13,417 bases of DNA from Candidatus Omnitrophota bacterium (GTDB taxonomy: Bacteria > Omnitrophota > Gorgyraeia > Gygaellales > Profunditerraquicolaceae), in the NCBI GenBank assembly GCA_023818905.1, contig JAMWDE010000010.1, positions 1 through 13,417 of the forward strand, in the 5' to 3' direction. Position numbers and translations under genes: made by a program. Below are positions 13,069 to 13,417 of the stretch, one piece after another. Position 1 is the stretch's first letter. The number at the start of each line of letters is the position of its first letter. The notes below the pieces were generated by a model, which did not search any database, was not told where the DNA came from, and was given only the letters and a program-made list of their open reading frames with translations.

Positions 13069-13417
13069 ACTTTATACCTTTCTCTGATTCTGCCTTCTGC
13101 TTAAACCTTAAGGCATCCTCAAACATATAGACGTTATTAAACATAACATAGGTATATATCTTGCTTTCGGTATTTATAAAATTTAAAAGCCAAATCAAGT
13201 CTTTATCTTTAAACTTATAATTATAACCGTTTATACCGTGGAGTCTGTAATATCTTATCTTGCCATAAGCTGGCTTATTCTTAAATGGGTCAACGCAGTG
13301 TATCAAGCCTAAATCCTGGCAAGTCCTCTTTATTATCTGGTTATGCCATTCATTACCTCTGGGCTCAAAAAAGAAAAGGTAATCCTTTCTTTTTATGGCC
13401 TTGAAAAATTTTTTCAT
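13061..13417 (-). CDS. DUF72 (YecE-like) protein, C-terminal part, cut by window edge
   Basis: The last 118 residues of a DUF72 protein, a TIM-barrel-like family of unknown activity. The C-terminal signature is clear: YYRLHGINGYNYKFKDKDL at about 56-74, then IYTYVMFNNVYMFEDALRFK at about 87-106. FFFEPRGNEWH at 15-25 matches the middle of the family. Full-length members are roughly 230-260 residues, so about half the gene lies beyond 13417. The ATG exactly at the window edge is therefore probably an internal methionine. The stop overlaps the start of the symporter gene by 8 bases. The function of the family is not established. Confidence 0.85.
   Translation of the reverse strand: MKKFFKAIKRKDYLFFFEPRGNEWHNQIIKRTCQDLGLIHCVDPFKNKPAYGKIRYYRLHGINGYNYKFKDKDLIWLLNFINTESKIYTYVMFNNVYMFEDALRFKQKAESEKGIKYG

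Noticed and set aside
1..13417. CRISPR arrays, insertion sequences, attachment sites, tRNA or rRNA genes
   Set aside because: No regularly spaced repeats, transposase-like proteins, long terminal inverted repeats or RNA gene signatures were visible on either strand.

Overview
The window is AT-rich, and every gene I can support lies on the minus strand, so transcription runs from position 13417 down to 1. Genes are tightly packed, often overlapping or abutting, and many look translationally coupled. The mix of stand-alone receiver domains, a CHASE4-like histidine kinase, a PAS protein, a kinase with a multi-TM N-terminus, an ECF sigma/anti-sigma pair and a membrane-bound PHP protein resembles what I know of uncultured Gram-negative lineages such as Omnitrophota. 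That placement is inference from gene style. No rRNA, tRNA, mobile element or CRISPR array is visible.

Reading along transcription there are four blocks. Block A (13417 to 10041): the end of a DUF72 protein, an AGCS sodium:alanine-type symporter, an unrecognised protein built from about nine 30-residue beta repeats, and an MBL-fold metal-dependent hydrolase with an exceptionally complete Shine-Dalgarno. Block B (9854 to 6203) follows an extended -10 promoter: a PAS-PAS protein interrupted by a frameshift, a CHASE4-type histidine kinase, a single-domain response regulator and an ECF sigma factor. Block C (6031 to 2189) follows a 171-bp gap with a terminator-like hairpin: a zinc-finger transmembrane anti-sigma factor with a duplicated periplasmic module, a tandem-receiver protein, another single receiver, and an exported PHP-domain protein whose metal ligands are degenerate. 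Block D (2058 to 1) follows a near-consensus promoter: a small membrane protein, a single receiver, a methyltransferase resembling the PhcB family (3-hydroxy fatty acid methyl ester signal synthesis), and the frameshifted start of a multi-TM histidine kinase that runs off the window.

Blocks B and C read as one signalling module. PAS and CHASE4 sensing would feed phosphotransfer to receivers that have no output domain, with transcriptional output through the ECF sigma and its membrane anti-sigma. Block D has the ingredients of a small-molecule signalling circuit: a PhcB-like synthase, a receiver and a membrane sensor kinase. That is the most system-like candidate here.

Two sensor genes carry -1 frameshifts, each equivalent to one missing base in an A/T-rich run. 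The one at 93-99 sits exactly on a T TTT TTA slippery heptamer. Assembly error, decay and programmed frameshifting all remain possible.

No gene-free stretch exceeds 300 bases. The gaps of 186, 171, 130 and 72 bases are described in the feature entries or findings.
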